Notes: a model not told the origin generated them from the sequence alone. Shown: positions 38,660 to 49,082, counted from the stretch's first letter. The stretch: DNA of 64,000 nt from Nitrosomonas sp. (GCA_016710135.1 JADJLM010000001.1:620001-684000); one strand, 5' to 3'. Made by a program: numbers and translations.

Positions 38660-40759
38660 ATGAGTTCACGCAAACTTCTCGTTACATCAGCACTACCCTA
38701 TGCAAATGGCAGTATCCACCTAGGTCATCTTGTGGAATATATCCAAACCGATATTTGGGTGCGTTTTCAAAAAATGCAGGGGCATACGGTTTATTATGTT
38801 TGTGCAGATGATACCCATGGTACACCAATTATGTTGCGTGCCGAGAAAGAAGGGTTAACACCTGAAGCATTGATCGCACGTGTCCATGGAGAGCATTTTA
38901 GCGATTTTACGGGCTTTAATATCCGCTTCGATCAGTATTACAGTACTCATTCTGCAGAGACACGCCATTATTCAGAAGATATTTATCAAAAATTAAAAGC
39001 GGCAGGATTAATCTCCGTACGTGCCATAGAGCAATTGTATGATCCAGTTAAACAGATGTTTTTGCCAGATCGCTTTGTAAAGGGAGAGTGTCCGAAATGT
39101 GGTGCTAAGGATCAATATGGTGACTCCTGCGAAGCATGTGGTGCTGCGTATACCCCCACCGAATTAAAGAATCCTTATTCAGCCGTTTCTGGTGCAACAC
39201 CGATTAAAAAAGCTTCTGAGCATTTCTTTTTTCGCTTGTCGGATGAACGCTGTGCGGATTTTTTACGCCGCTGGACCCGAGAAGCGAATCATTTACAGGC
39301 TGAAGCAGCTAATAAGATATATGAATGGTTGGGGCAGGCGGGTGAAAATAAGCTTTCCGATTGGGATATTTCCCGAGATGCTCCTTATTTTGGTTTTGAA
39401 ATTCCGGGGGAGACGGCCAAATATTTTTACGTTTGGCTAGATGCCCCAATTGGCTACATGGGAAGTTTTAAACACTTCTGTGCTAATCATGATGTTGATT
39501 TCGATGAATACTGGAAAAAAGACAGTACGACGGAGCTTTATCACTTTATCGGGAAGGATATTCTTTATTTTCATGCGTTATTCTGGCCTGCAATGCTTGA
39601 AAATTCCGGTTACCGTACACCGACGCAAATTTTTGCGCATGGGTTTCTAACGGGTCATGGCGAAAAAATGAGCAAGTCACGCGGAACTTTTATTACCGCA
39701 GCCAGTTATTTGCAGCAACAATTAAATCCGGAATGGTTACGTTATTACTATGCTGCAAAACTTAATGGCACGTTAGAGGATATTGATCTCAATTTGGAGG
39801 ATTTTGTCGCACGCGTGAATTCCGATGTTGTCGGTAAGTTTGTGAATATTGCGAGCCGTTGTGCCGGGTTTATTACCAAACGATTTGAAGGCAGGCTGGT
39901 TGCGGGTGAGGATTATCGATTATTGCAGCAAACGATCGATCAGCATTTTGCAGCTTGGCAAGCTGGCGTTATCGAGCAGGCTTATGAGGCACGGGATTTC
40001 TCGACCGCAGTTCGCCATATCATGAAACGTGCGGATGAGGTCAATGAATTGATTCATGAGCTTGCTCCGTGGGATATCGCTAAAGATGCAACAAAAACCA
40101 ACGAGCTACATCGTGCTTGTAGCCTGGGTATACAGATGTTTTACCTGCTTTCCAGCTATTTGAAACCCATTCTTCCGGCAACCGTAGAAAAAATTGAACA
40201 GTTTCTGAATTGTTCGTCTTTAAAATGGCCAACTCAGTCTTCAGGGCAGTTTTTGTCTAGCTTATTGCTGCCTGCTGGCCACTTAATCAATCCTTACCAA
40301 CACCTCATGACACGAATAGAACCGAAACAAATTGAAGCGATGATTGCAGCGAATAAAGCCCCTTCCGATACGCAAGCCACTGATGTGCAATCAAAAAACC
40401 AACCATCGGATATCGTGCCAATTGCGGAGACCATCTCGATTGAGGACTTCAGTAAGATCGATTTACGTATCGCCCGAATTGTTGATGCGCAGCATGTGGA
40501 GGGTGCAGAGAAACTACTGAAGCTTACGCTGGATATCGGTATTGAGCAGCGTACCGTATTCGCTGGCATTAAATCAGCCTACGATCCTGAAAAATTAAAG
40601 GGACGATTAACCGTCATGGTGGCTAATTTAGCACCCCGCAAAATGAAATTCGGTTTGTCCGAAGGAATGGTACTCGCAGCGAGCGATCCGAATGGTACGG
40701 GCGGATTGTTTATTCTCTCACCCGACGAAGGCGCTAAACCTGGGATGCGAGTCAAGTAA
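38660..40759 (+). CDS. metG: Methionine--tRNA ligase
   Basis: The 699-residue class I synthetase has the HIGH-type motif PYANGSIHLGHL, a zinc knuckle with two Cys pairs (CPKCGAKDQYGDSCEACGA), KMSKS in GEKMSKSRGTF, and a C-terminal tRNA-binding domain (IEDFSKIDLRIARIVDAQHVEGAEKLLKL). The length fits the E. coli MetG1 type with dimerising EMAP-like tail. Frame is clean. Promoter is probably in the 120 bp shared with mrp. Confidence 0.97.
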   Translation: MSSRKLLVTSALPYANGSIHLGHLVEYIQTDIWVRFQKMQGHTVYYVCADDTHGTPIMLRAEKEGLTPEALIARVHGEHFSDFTGFNIRFDQYYSTHSAETRHYSEDIYQKLKAAGLISVRAIEQLYDPVKQMFLPDRFVKGECPKCGAKDQYGDSCEACGAAYTPTELKNPYSAVSGATPIKKASEHFFFRLSDERCADFLRRWTREANHLQAEAANKIYEWLGQAGENKLSDWDISRDAPYFGFEIPGETAKYFYVWLDAPIGYMGSFKHFCANHDVDFDEYWKKDSTTELYHFIGKDILYFHALFWPAMLENSGYRTPTQIFAHGFLTGHGEKMSKSRGTFITAASYLQQQLNPEWLRYYYAAKLNGTLEDIDLNLEDFVARVNSDVVGKFVNIASRCAGFITKRFEGRLVAGEDYRLLQQTIDQHFAAWQAGVIEQAYEARDFSTAVRHIMKRADEVNELIHELAPWDIAKDATKTNELHRACSLGIQMFYLLSSYLKPILPATVEKIEQFLNCSSLKWPTQSSGQFLSSLLLPAGHLINPYQHLMTRIEPKQIEAMIAANKAPSDTQATDVQSKNQPSDIVPIAETISIEDFSKIDLRIARIVDAQHVEGAEKLLKLTLDIGIEQRTVFAGIKSAYDPEKLKGRLTVMVANLAPRKMKFGLSEGMVLAASDPNGTGGLFILSPDEGAKPGMRVK

Positions 40760-40784
40760 TACCCTGATTTAACTGGTAGTTATT

Positions 40785-41363
40785 TTAAGGATTACTAGCA
40801 ACCGTACCGATCGATTCGATTCTAACTTCTGTTAATCCTTGTAATCCAATTTGTTTGGCAGCGCCATGAGATAGATCGATTAATCGATTTTTCTTGAATG
40901 GACCTCGATCATTGACAATAACAGTGACCGAGCGACCATTGCGTAAATTCGTCACTTTTACTTTGGTGGGAAGTGGGAGGGTTTTGTGGGCAGCTGTCAA
41001 GCCTTGCGGGTTAAACCGTGTACCCATTGCGGTTTTATTCCCTGATTCTGAACCATACCAAGAAGCGATACCTTCGGCACGATAACCAGCGGCCGATGCC
41101 ATTGGATAATAGGTTTTCCCTCTTACTTTATAGGGTCTGTTATAGGGGGCACCGGATTGTGATTTGAGTACGGAAGCTGTGGGTGGTTTGACCGTGGTTG
41201 AGCAGCCACTAAATAAACCAATCACTAATAAAAGAACAATTACCGAAGCAGTAGTTGGTCTAAATATTTGTGTTTTTTTAGGGATTGCTACTAACCTATA
41301 GCCTAATCGTTGTTCTTTTAAATAAAGAATCATTTTCTTTCTATTTTTTATTGTGATTAACAC
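40785..41363 (-). CDS. rlpA: RlpA-like septal ring lipoprotein
   Basis: The double-psi beta-barrel domain fills the C-terminal 100 residues (GIASWYGSESGNKTAMGTRFNP, TAAHKTLPLPTKVKVTNLRNG, VNDRGPFKKNRLIDLSHGAA). A membrane segment ending LFSGC places the lipidated Cys near residue 54. The N-terminal tail before it is unusually long; the GTG start at 41363 is uncertain, and an ATG lies 10 codons later. There is no C-terminal SPOR domain. RlpA proteins cleave naked glycan at septa in some species. It is convergent with metG. Confidence 0.85.
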   Translation of the reverse strand: MLITIKNRKKMILYLKEQRLGYRLVAIPKKTQIFRPTTASVIVLLLVIGLFSGCSTTVKPPTASVLKSQSGAPYNRPYKVRGKTYYPMASAAGYRAEGIASWYGSESGNKTAMGTRFNPQGLTAAHKTLPLPTKVKVTNLRNGRSVTVIVNDRGPFKKNRLIDLSHGAAKQIGLQGLTEVRIESIGTVASNP

Positions 41364-41585
41364 TCAAGTTAAAACATGCTTAAGCAAATTTATAAAACGA
41401 ATGTAGCGGATTGTAGGTGATGTTTTCGCCTTGTCATTTTTTAGTCCTTTTGTTAATTAAGTGAATACAGCTTACTTTTAATTTGCGTTTGTGTGATTTC
41501 TCACAGTCATTTGGCATCACTCGATTTATCTTTAAAAGGCATAGTTTATATATGCACTTTAACTATCAATCAAAAGGAGAATAAA

Positions 41586-42494
41586 ATGGCCATAATATAC
41601 GGAACAAACGCTAATAACACAATAAATGGAACATCCCAAAATGACGAAATTTATGCTTTGGGCGGTAATGATACGGTCTATGGATATAATGGAAGTGATT
41701 ATGTGGATGGAGGGATTGGTGATGATAGTATTCTGGGGCAAGCGGGTAACGACACATTATCTGGTAATGTAGGAAAAGATTACTTGAATGGTGGGTATGG
41801 AAACGATACGTTGTATGGAGGAAATGATAATGATATTTTAAACGGTAGTGATGGTGCAGATTACATGAATGGTGGTGATCATAATGATATTTACTACGTT
41901 GATAATGTAGGGGACGTTACTGAGGAGTCCTATAATGATGCACTAGGTGGGGTTGATACTGTTTATGCCACAGTGACCCATACAATAGGTTATGGTATCG
42001 AGAATCTTACGCTTACAGGGTCGGCTAGCATCAATGGTTCTGGAAACAGCAATGGTAATAGTATTATTGGTAATAGTGGAAATAACTCGCTCTATGGGGA
42101 TGCTGGAAATGATTCTATTAAAGGTGGTTCAGGTAATGATTTTCTAGTTGGTGGAGATGGTAATGATAATCTAACAGGCGGTCTAGGCCAGGATTATCAA
42201 GATGGGGGACTTGGTGCAGATATCTTTGATTTTAATTCAGTGAGTGAAAGTCCATCCGGAGGTCTGATCGATACCATTGCCAATTTCAAATGGGGTGAGG
42301 GTGACAAAATTGATCTCTCCACGATTGATGCTAACCTTCTGCTTGCTGGTGATCAGGCTTTTGCATCCACTCAAATGAATTATAACGGTAGTACTGGAAT
42401 ATTTACGGCTGATGTCATTGGTGGAGCTGATTTACAGATCAAAATGGTAGGCGTTCAATCAGGCTTTGCACCATCTCTTGATGTGATTGCTTAG
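41586..42494 (+). CDS. RTX-repeat calcium-binding secreted protein
   Basis: From the ATG at 41586 (strong AAAAGGAGAATAAA site) the product is 302 residues with no Sec signal. About ten GGxGxDxLx-type repeats run from residue 25 to 110 and again at 188-230, with the block YYVDNVGDVTEE between them. The C-terminus (DTIANFKWGEGDKIDLSTIDAN) resembles the M10 serralysin C-terminal domain. There is no catalytic domain. It is probably exported by a type I system encoded elsewhere and may be an adhesin or surface-layer protein. Confidence 0.85.
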   Translation: MAIIYGTNANNTINGTSQNDEIYALGGNDTVYGYNGSDYVDGGIGDDSILGQAGNDTLSGNVGKDYLNGGYGNDTLYGGNDNDILNGSDGADYMNGGDHNDIYYVDNVGDVTEESYNDALGGVDTVYATVTHTIGYGIENLTLTGSASINGSGNSNGNSIIGNSGNNSLYGDAGNDSIKGGSGNDFLVGGDGNDNLTGGLGQDYQDGGLGADIFDFNSVSESPSGGLIDTIANFKWGEGDKIDLSTIDANLLLAGDQAFASTQMNYNGSTGIFTADVIGGADLQIKMVGVQSGFAPSLDVIA

Positions 42495-42588
42495 TATGAT
42501 GCTTTCAATTGCTTCCTTTAGGTAATATAAGGAATATTGCTACGAATCAAGCTAGCGGAATATTAATTCTACTAGCTTGAATGACGAT

Positions 42589-43974
42589 TTAACTGCCTGC
42601 TTTCATGCGCAATGCTTTGGTTGCAAACACTTTACCTAAATCCCAAACTGCTTTGGGTCCGCGGTGTGCTGAGATGACTACATCTTGGACTGCGTTAATA
42701 ATCCAATTCAGATCGGATTGATTAAGTATGAGTGGCGGGATGAATTTAACGATATTCATGCCGTGCCCTGCTACTTGGGACAGAATACGATGCCTTGCAA
42801 ATAAAGGCACTGTAATGAGTTGAGAAAATAGTCCTTTATTAGCAGCCTCCAAGACTTTCCAAGACATTCTGAGCGATAAGCTTTTGGGTTCTGTAAATTC
42901 AAGCGCGATCATCATGCCTTTACCCCGAATCTCTTTGACGCATTCGTATTGTTGGACGAGAGGTTGTAGCGCAGCGAGCAGGATTCTGCCAGATTGTGCG
43001 GATTTGTCGATTAGGTTTTCCGATTCTAAAACATCTAAGGTAGCTAACCCCGCCGCCATCGCGAGGTTATTCTTTCCAAACGTACTACCATGTATCACGG
43101 CGCGATCCATGCGATTGAACACGCGATCAAAAATCCAATTTTTACAAACGAGCGCACCAATGGGTACAAACCCCCCCGAAAGTGCTTTTGCCATACAAAT
43201 GATATCTGGAGTGATAGACCAATGGTCGATCGCCCACCATTTTCCAGTTCTGCCTAATCCGGTTTGAACTTCATCGGCAATGAATAATGCACCATAGTGA
43301 CGAACGAGCTCTGCTGCCTTGGGTAGATAATCATCGGCGGGGATCCATACACCGTGACCTTGGATCGGTTCTGTAATGAAAGCAGCGACATCTCTTTGAG
43401 AAAGCGCTTCTTCGAGCGCGGATAAATCACCGAAGGGTATTTCAATAAAATCAGGAACTAAGGGACCGAATCCCTCTTTGTAATGGGTATCGCCCGTTGC
43501 TGAGAGTGAACCAAGACTTAGTCCATGATACCCACCGCGACAGTAGATGATCTTCGGTTTTCCAGTCGCGTAACGGCTAAATTTAATTGCGGCCTCAATG
43601 GTTTCAGTCCCTGAATTAGCAAAGAAAACACGGTCTAATCCTTTTGGACTAAGGGATACCAGTTTCTCAGCCAGCAATCCTGATAGAATCGAGACATCGA
43701 GTTGCACGAGATTCGGTAAATCAATACTTAATACATCTTGTAACGCTTGTACAATAACCGGGTGATTACGACCTAACGCAAAAACACCGAAACCACTGAG
43801 CAAATCGAGGTAGCGATTGTCTTTTTCATCATATAAATAGGCACCTTCGGCTTTAACATAATGTCGATCAAACCCGATTGTTTTGAGCACTTTTACCATT
43901 TGGCTATTGAGATAGCGGTCGTGGAGTGAAAAATTCTCTTTGTAACGTTCTTGGATGATCTTTTGGATGTTCAT
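42589..43974 (-). CDS. Class III PLP-dependent aminotransferase
   Basis: The 461-residue protein has the class III pattern: GYHGLSLGSLSATG, FITEPIQGHGV, IADEVQTGLGRTG and the PLP-lysine in MAKALSGGFVPIGA. It resembles ornithine/acetylornithine and 4-aminobutyrate transaminases, and also HpnO, which aminates bacteriohopanetriol in hopanoid producers. An N-terminal extension of about 40 residues (YKENFSLHDRYLNSQMVKVLKTIGFD) fits that last group. The substrate cannot be set from sequence alone. No hopanoid genes are adjacent. Confidence 0.8.
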   Translation of the reverse strand: MNIQKIIQERYKENFSLHDRYLNSQMVKVLKTIGFDRHYVKAEGAYLYDEKDNRYLDLLSGFGVFALGRNHPVIVQALQDVLSIDLPNLVQLDVSILSGLLAEKLVSLSPKGLDRVFFANSGTETIEAAIKFSRYATGKPKIIYCRGGYHGLSLGSLSATGDTHYKEGFGPLVPDFIEIPFGDLSALEEALSQRDVAAFITEPIQGHGVWIPADDYLPKAAELVRHYGALFIADEVQTGLGRTGKWWAIDHWSITPDIICMAKALSGGFVPIGALVCKNWIFDRVFNRMDRAVIHGSTFGKNNLAMAAGLATLDVLESENLIDKSAQSGRILLAALQPLVQQYECVKEIRGKGMMIALEFTEPKSLSLRMSWKVLEAANKGLFSQLITVPLFARHRILSQVAGHGMNIVKFIPPLILNQSDLNWIINAVQDVVISAHRGPKAVWDLGKVFATKALRMKAGS

Positions 43975-44402
43975 AGACTAAATGGCCAAATATGTGGTTT
44001 CAGGTTATAAGTGCTGATGATTGTGAGCGATTGAGCAACGGTGAAATAGGAATTTGTAATTAAACTTAGTACACATCAGCTAATAGGGTATTTAAAGCAA
44101 AGCGATAGAGTAACAGCAATTGAGAGATACAACCTAGATTAGTCTATGCAGATATTGATTACAAAGTGTCACAATTGTCGTGGAAATTTTCAAAGCATTA
44201 TTATGGTGTCTCCCTAAGACTGTCAATAGCTAAGAAAATGTTTTACGTACTGCGCTTTTCTCGAATTCACCAATCATTTGATTGCTCAGGGCAGGCAGTT
44301 TTAATGCTGTGATTAAAATCGAGATCGATCTGGGTTTAAATTTTTTCAATTTCAAGTGATCAAAGTATTATTTGTGTGATCAAAATTAATGGATGCTGGA
44401 GA
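43975..44402. other. Intergenic region without a recognised gene
   Basis: This AT-rich gap lies between the divergent aminotransferase and permease genes. No protein-like frame longer than about 25 codons and no strong hairpin is seen. It probably carries both promoters. Confidence 0.6.
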
Positions 44403-46913
44403 ATGAATTTAGTTCTACTTTCGATAAAAATGTTGCGTCGCGATTGGCGCGCAGGTGAATTACGTATCCTGGCGTTAGCGCTAATTATTGCGGTCAGTAG
44501 CATTACCACGGTAGGTTTTTTTGCTGATCGTGTGCAGCTAGCACTTGCTCAAGAAAGTAATCGTCTTTTAGGTGCTGACTTGGTTGTAACCAGTGATCGA
44601 CCCATTCCAATCGAATTTACGACTCAGGCCGAGAGTTTTCACCTAAAAATCGTAAATTTAATTCGTTTTCCGAGCATGGTGAGTAAAGGTGATCATAACC
44701 TACTCGCTGAGATCAGAGCGGTTTCACCAGGGTATCCATTGCGTGGGGAATTAAAAATCATGGATCGCCCGAATGAAAGCGCAATGGAGGAGCATAGCTA
44801 TCTGGCAGAAGGTATTCCAGCTCAAGGTACGATTTGGATTGATGATAAATTACTTTTAGGGTTGAAAACTGCGCTGAGTGAGAAATTAGAAGTAGGTATC
44901 GCTGAGATGGCTGTAACATCGATCATTGCCCGTGAACCTGATCATTCAGTCGGATTTATCAATATGGGTCCCAGATTATTGATGAATATTGCAGATTTGG
45001 CTGGAACTCAGTTGATTCAACCGGGAAGTCGAGTTAGTTATCAATTGCTCGTGGCAGGTAAAGAAAGTGATGTCACACAGTTTAGAGATTGGGCGCAACC
45101 CAAGTTGGTTCAAGGCCAACGTGTAGAGGGCATTCGCGATGCTCGACCTGAGATACGTGCTGCCCCAGAGCGAGCCGAGAAATTTCTTAGTCTTGCTGCC
45201 TTGGTGAGTGTAATTGTTGCCGCAGCAGCGATTGCTTTGTCTTCTCGCCGCTTTATTCAGCGCCACTTAGATGGGTGCGCTGTAATGCGCTGTTTAGGGG
45301 CCAGTCAATCAACTTTATTTAGCCTTTATTTTTACCATTTGGTATTGTTTGGTCTGATTGCAAGTACGATCGGGTGTGTTCTTGGATTGATCGCGCAAGC
45401 ATTTTTATCAAATTGGATGGCCGAGCTGGTTAATTCAACGCTCCCATGGCCAAGCAGTGATCCCGCTATTTATGGATTAATCATGGGAATCGTGCTGCTG
45501 TTGGGTTTCTCGCTACCGCCGTTACTCAATTTGAAAAGTGTACCTGCATTGCGAGTTATTCGTCGCGATATGGGTAGCGTCAATTTACATAGTTTGACCG
45601 GCTATAGCTTGGGATTATTGGTATTAGCGCTTTTGTTCATTTGGGAAGCAGGGGACTTGCGTCTGGGGTTGATGGTAGTGCTCGGTTTTATCGGTGCGAT
45701 AGCGGTTTTTAGTTTGCTGGGTTGGTTATTGATTCAATTGTTATTGCTTGTTCGGCGACACAATGCCAATGCTTGGGGTTATGGACTCGCTAACATTCGA
45801 AGACGGATTGTGACGAGTGTTGTGCAAGCAATTGCATTGGGGCTGGGCTTAATGGCGATGCTCGTATTGACGGTGTTGCAAAATGACCTATTAAAAGATT
45901 GGCAGTTGAGTCTTCCGCCTGAAACTCCTAATCGTTTCTTGCTCAATATTCAAACCGATCAATTGGCGTCATTAGCTAAATTTTTTGAGCAGCATGAAAT
46001 GCCAGAACCGAATTGGTTTCCCATGGTGAGGGGGCGTTTGACAGCAATTAATGGGTATCCGGTTCAGGTTGAAAAGTATAAAGATATTCGTAAGAAGCAA
46101 CTGCTGAATCGTGAATTTAATCTTTCATGGTCGAATGAGCTACAGTCTGATAACGAGATTACTGACGGGCGCTGGTGGTCTGAGAATCAGCCGATGACTG
46201 AGAGTGAAATATCGCTGGAAGAGGAAATCGCTCGAATCATTGGAGTGAACATTGGTGATCATTTGACTTTTAATATCGCAGACCAGTTGTTCGAAGCAAC
46301 CATTACGAATCTACGTAAGGTAGATTGGGATACATTCCGTGTCAATTTTTTTGCGATTGCGCGACCCGGTTACTTAGAGAATTACCCAACCTATTATGTA
46401 ACCAGCTTTCATTTGCCTGCTGACAAAAGCAAAATTCTTCATGAATTAATTAGAGAATATCCAAATTTACTTATTATTGATGTAGCGTCAGTAATTGAAC
46501 AAGTACAAAAAATGATTTTTCAAGTATCGAGAGCGATTGAATTTGTGTTTGTTTTTACATTACTGGCTGGATTTGTGGTTCTTTATGCAGCGATCGTTGC
46601 GACCCAAGATGAACGCGTTTACGAAGCAGCTATTTTCCGTACTTTAGGGGCAAGGCGTAATCAGCTAGTTCGAGCTTGGGCAAGTGAATTTATGATACTG
46701 GGTGCCTTAGTGGGTATTTTTGCTTCAGCAGGAGCGACGGTATTAGGTTATACGATCGGTAAGTATGCACTACATATTACTTATAGCTTTAATCCTTGGA
46801 TTTGGATCATCGGATTATTAATTGGTATGGTTGGCGTGATGGTTGCGGGATTGATTGGGACGCGGTTTACGCTTGCACAGCCACCATTGCTGACATTGAG
46901 AAGGTTAGGTTAA
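44403..46913 (+). CDS. ABC transporter permease, FtsX/YbbP type
   Basis: From MNLVLL (44403) the product is 836 residues; a GTG nine codons earlier is open too. It has an N-terminal helix, a large periplasmic MacB-like domain, FtsX core helices near 270-390, a second periplasmic domain and four C-terminal helices (FVFVFTLLAGFVVLYAAIVATQDERVYEAAIFRTLGAR). This matches YbbP, which works with the ATPase YbbA, often beside the TesA esterase; neither is adjacent here. It may act in lipoprotein or lipid export. Confidence 0.85.
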   Translation: MNLVLLSIKMLRRDWRAGELRILALALIIAVSSITTVGFFADRVQLALAQESNRLLGADLVVTSDRPIPIEFTTQAESFHLKIVNLIRFPSMVSKGDHNLLAEIRAVSPGYPLRGELKIMDRPNESAMEEHSYLAEGIPAQGTIWIDDKLLLGLKTALSEKLEVGIAEMAVTSIIAREPDHSVGFINMGPRLLMNIADLAGTQLIQPGSRVSYQLLVAGKESDVTQFRDWAQPKLVQGQRVEGIRDARPEIRAAPERAEKFLSLAALVSVIVAAAAIALSSRRFIQRHLDGCAVMRCLGASQSTLFSLYFYHLVLFGLIASTIGCVLGLIAQAFLSNWMAELVNSTLPWPSSDPAIYGLIMGIVLLLGFSLPPLLNLKSVPALRVIRRDMGSVNLHSLTGYSLGLLVLALLFIWEAGDLRLGLMVVLGFIGAIAVFSLLGWLLIQLLLLVRRHNANAWGYGLANIRRRIVTSVVQAIALGLGLMAMLVLTVLQNDLLKDWQLSLPPETPNRFLLNIQTDQLASLAKFFEQHEMPEPNWFPMVRGRLTAINGYPVQVEKYKDIRKKQLLNREFNLSWSNELQSDNEITDGRWWSENQPMTESEISLEEEIARIIGVNIGDHLTFNIADQLFEATITNLRKVDWDTFRVNFFAIARPGYLENYPTYYVTSFHLPADKSKILHELIREYPNLLIIDVASVIEQVQKMIFQVSRAIEFVFVFTLLAGFVVLYAAIVATQDERVYEAAIFRTLGARRNQLVRAWASEFMILGALVGIFASAGATVLGYTIGKYALHITYSFNPWIWIIGLLIGMVGVMVAGLIGTRFTLAQPPLLTLRRLG

Positions 46914-46920
46914 TAACCCC

Positions 46921-46949
46921 CCAGCCATCAAACGATGCTTGATGGCTGG
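46921..46949. terminator. Bidirectional terminator between convergent genes
   Basis: CCAGCCATCAA pairs with TTGATGGCTGG around a 7-nt loop (11-bp perfect stem). It lies 8 bp after the permease stop and 23 bp before the 3' end of the convergent gene. Confidence 0.7.
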
Positions 46950-46971
46950 TTATCATCAATGAATTGATAGG

Positions 46972-47841
46972 TTATTTTTTAACGAAACTGCCATTTTCCT
47001 TAACCCAAAATTCTCCTGTTACGGCATCAGTGATTGTTGTTGCATCGGTTGAGAAACAATCTGGAACAACCTGACTGGTATAGGTTCCAGCTGTTGATAA
47101 CGTGATTGGCGGACTTACGGTAATTCCATCAATCGCCCCAATGAGATCAGAAAGTTGCGCGGTAATATCAAAGCAAAGGTCCGAATTTACAATGATATTG
47201 GTGTTTTCATTGGGCGCATTTCGAGTGCAATGTTTGGCATTTGAAGAGGTGCTAATTAGGCTCAGAAATGGATCCAATAGGCCTGGAATCGAAGCAGTAA
47301 TTCCTGAAATATTAGAGCGAGTTACCGTATTTGTGCTGAGGATGGATACTCCAGTTGGTGTCGTCTGCTTAGGAATAGGACATAAATTGGTTGCATTTTG
47401 ATCAGGGGCAGTAACGCATTGGCCGTTAGATGTGACCGTAATGACATTACCACTTTGGCTATAGGTAATACCGGGAATGGTGTTTGTCGTATCACAACTC
47501 GCGATATTTCCATTACCGCCTGAATTATTAATTTGAGCGATGAGACTCGATAAAGAATCGATCAGTGTAGGGTTACTTCCCCATGGGCCTCCTAGCGTAT
47601 AAACATTGATATCGTCTTTATTGACGCCGGCGTAGATTCCGGTTTCAGGGTAGAAGCGGTATAGCCAGGGTTCGGTGCTATGTGTTGCCTGCTTGCTTGG
47701 AAAAAAATGAGGGAAGGTCTTTTCAGCCCAGTTTAATAAGGTTTCTGTATCACTGGCAGTATCAGCCAGCGCGGTATAGCTGCTACTGAGTAGACTAATT
47801 GCACAAAAAGATAACACGAGTCGTTTTGCTTGGTATTTCAT
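46972..47841 (-). CDS. Secreted protein with conserved NWAEKTFPHFFP-type domain
   Basis: The start MKYQAK (47841) has GGAG eight bases before it and a signal peptide ending YTALA. Residues 30-100 carry a domain I have seen in many betaproteobacterial secreted proteins: NWAEKTFPHFFPS, EPWLYRFYPETGIYAGVN and VYTLGGPWGSNPTLID. The rest is a Ser/Thr-rich tail of about 190 residues with Cys at several positions, ending in GEFWVKENGSFVKK. Function is unknown. It is convergent with the permease. Confidence 0.7.
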   Translation of the reverse strand: MKYQAKRLVLSFCAISLLSSSYTALADTASDTETLLNWAEKTFPHFFPSKQATHSTEPWLYRFYPETGIYAGVNKDDINVYTLGGPWGSNPTLIDSLSSLIAQINNSGGNGNIASCDTTNTIPGITYSQSGNVITVTSNGQCVTAPDQNATNLCPIPKQTTPTGVSILSTNTVTRSNISGITASIPGLLDPFLSLISTSSNAKHCTRNAPNENTNIIVNSDLCFDITAQLSDLIGAIDGITVSPPITLSTAGTYTSQVVPDCFSTDATTITDAVTGEFWVKENGSFVKK

Positions 47842-48064
47842 ATTAAGTTCTCCGTTTAGCTGTGACAGGTTAATTAATCGCGATTTGATTCTAATAGAAA
47901 AAATATCGACCATATTCGCATTTACCTAAAAATAGCAAGTGCACGAGTTAAGTGGTTAAAACAATATATTTCCAACATTTACTGTATAAAATAGCAAATA
48001 CGATTAAATTCTGTTGAATGATAAGAAAAGTAGTGCTACTAATCGCTTATTTGCGGAGATTAAA

Positions 48065-48229
48065 ATGACAGATCATATTGAAATTCGTGACGCAATCATC
48101 AATGCAGCGGTTACACTTGCCGCACAAAAATCATGGGAAGCAGTACGATTATATGATGTGGCGAGAGATTTAAATCTGACGCTGGATCAGATCCACCGCT
48201 ATTTTCGTGAAAAAGAAGATGTCGCATGA
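48065..48229 (+). pseudogene. TetR/COQ9-like N-terminal HTH fragment
   Basis: After GGAGATTAAA the frame reads MTDHIEIRDAIINAAVTLAAQKSWEAV and LYDVARDLNLTLDQIHRYFREKED, the HTH of a TetR-fold or COQ9-like protein, then stops at codon 54. Full-length members have about 200 residues. The effector domain is absent, and the next bases belong to a different gene, so a deletion removed the 3' part. Confidence 0.65.
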
Positions 48230-49039
48230 CGCATGCTTTGGCTTACATTTACCGCGGCCGATTTGCTTGGAAACTTTTCTATATACCCGCTTGTTTAGGG
48301 ATAGCGATACACATTTTGGGGGATTGGATTACCGCTTATGGTTTGATGGTATTTGCACCGTTGAGCACAGAACGCTTTTTTATTCTGCTAGCGTTTGTCT
48401 TGATCCTTGGATAACTGGGATAATTATTGTAGGTCTTGTCACGAGCAAAGTGTATCCGCGTCAAACCTTTATCTCTGCCTGCAATATTGTTGTGCCTAGC
48501 GCTATATGGATTATTGTTGATAGACAAGCACGATCAAGCGGTAAAAATAGGAAGGGAATATGTCAGAAATCACTTGGTTCCAGATGCTTCAGTTGCAGTA
48601 TTACCGTAACCTTTTTCACCTTTTAATTGGAAAATAATTGTTATTGACGATGAGAAATATCATGTGTTGATGGCGAGACTCTCAGATCAATCGGTATTTA
48701 TCCCTGATGTGGGTTTGCTTTCAAGAATGGCGAATGCTTATGCTCCCCCTTTCAACTGCACATTGGCAATAAATTAATCACTATGGTGATGTTTCGGAAC
48801 ATGCAAAGCTCGCTCGTGAGGCTTGGTTCGATCGAATTTTTGATGATTTTCGATAATTTGCGGTATTTCCACAATTCGATAAAATGGAGATGTACGGATC
48901 AATTATCTGTGTATGGTTTTTTGATTTGCGCTTTCAATTTCCGCTATTGCTACCTTCATTTTGCTACGGTGCTTGTCGGGACAAAATGAGTTCAACTTGG
49001 ACCTTAGAACGCCATCGAGGCATATTCTGGATTGATTAG
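48226..49039 (+). pseudogene. Metal-dependent hydrolase (YdjM/DUF457-like), 5'-truncated and frame-broken
   Basis: Pieces in several frames align as one protein: IPACLGIAIHILGDWITAYGLMVFAPLS (membrane helix with the HxxxD pattern of the family), DPWITGIIIVGLV, PFSPFNWKIIVIDDEKYHV, HAKLAREAWFDRIF and WFFDLRFQFPLLP, ending at a TAG at 49039. The usual N-terminal part with THS motif is missing, and shifts or stops occur near 48405, 48525, 48607, 48775 and 48858. It abuts the TetR fragment. Unlike other broken genes here this one is also truncated, so real decay is more likely. Confidence 0.6.
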
Positions 49040-49082
49040 ATACCTTCTTAAGCTGACTGAATCACACCGTAAAAGGAATAAT

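Noticed and set aside
41586..42494. Tandem DNA repeats or a CRISPR-like array
   Set aside because: The periodic GGT-rich pattern is explained by RTX nonapeptide coding.
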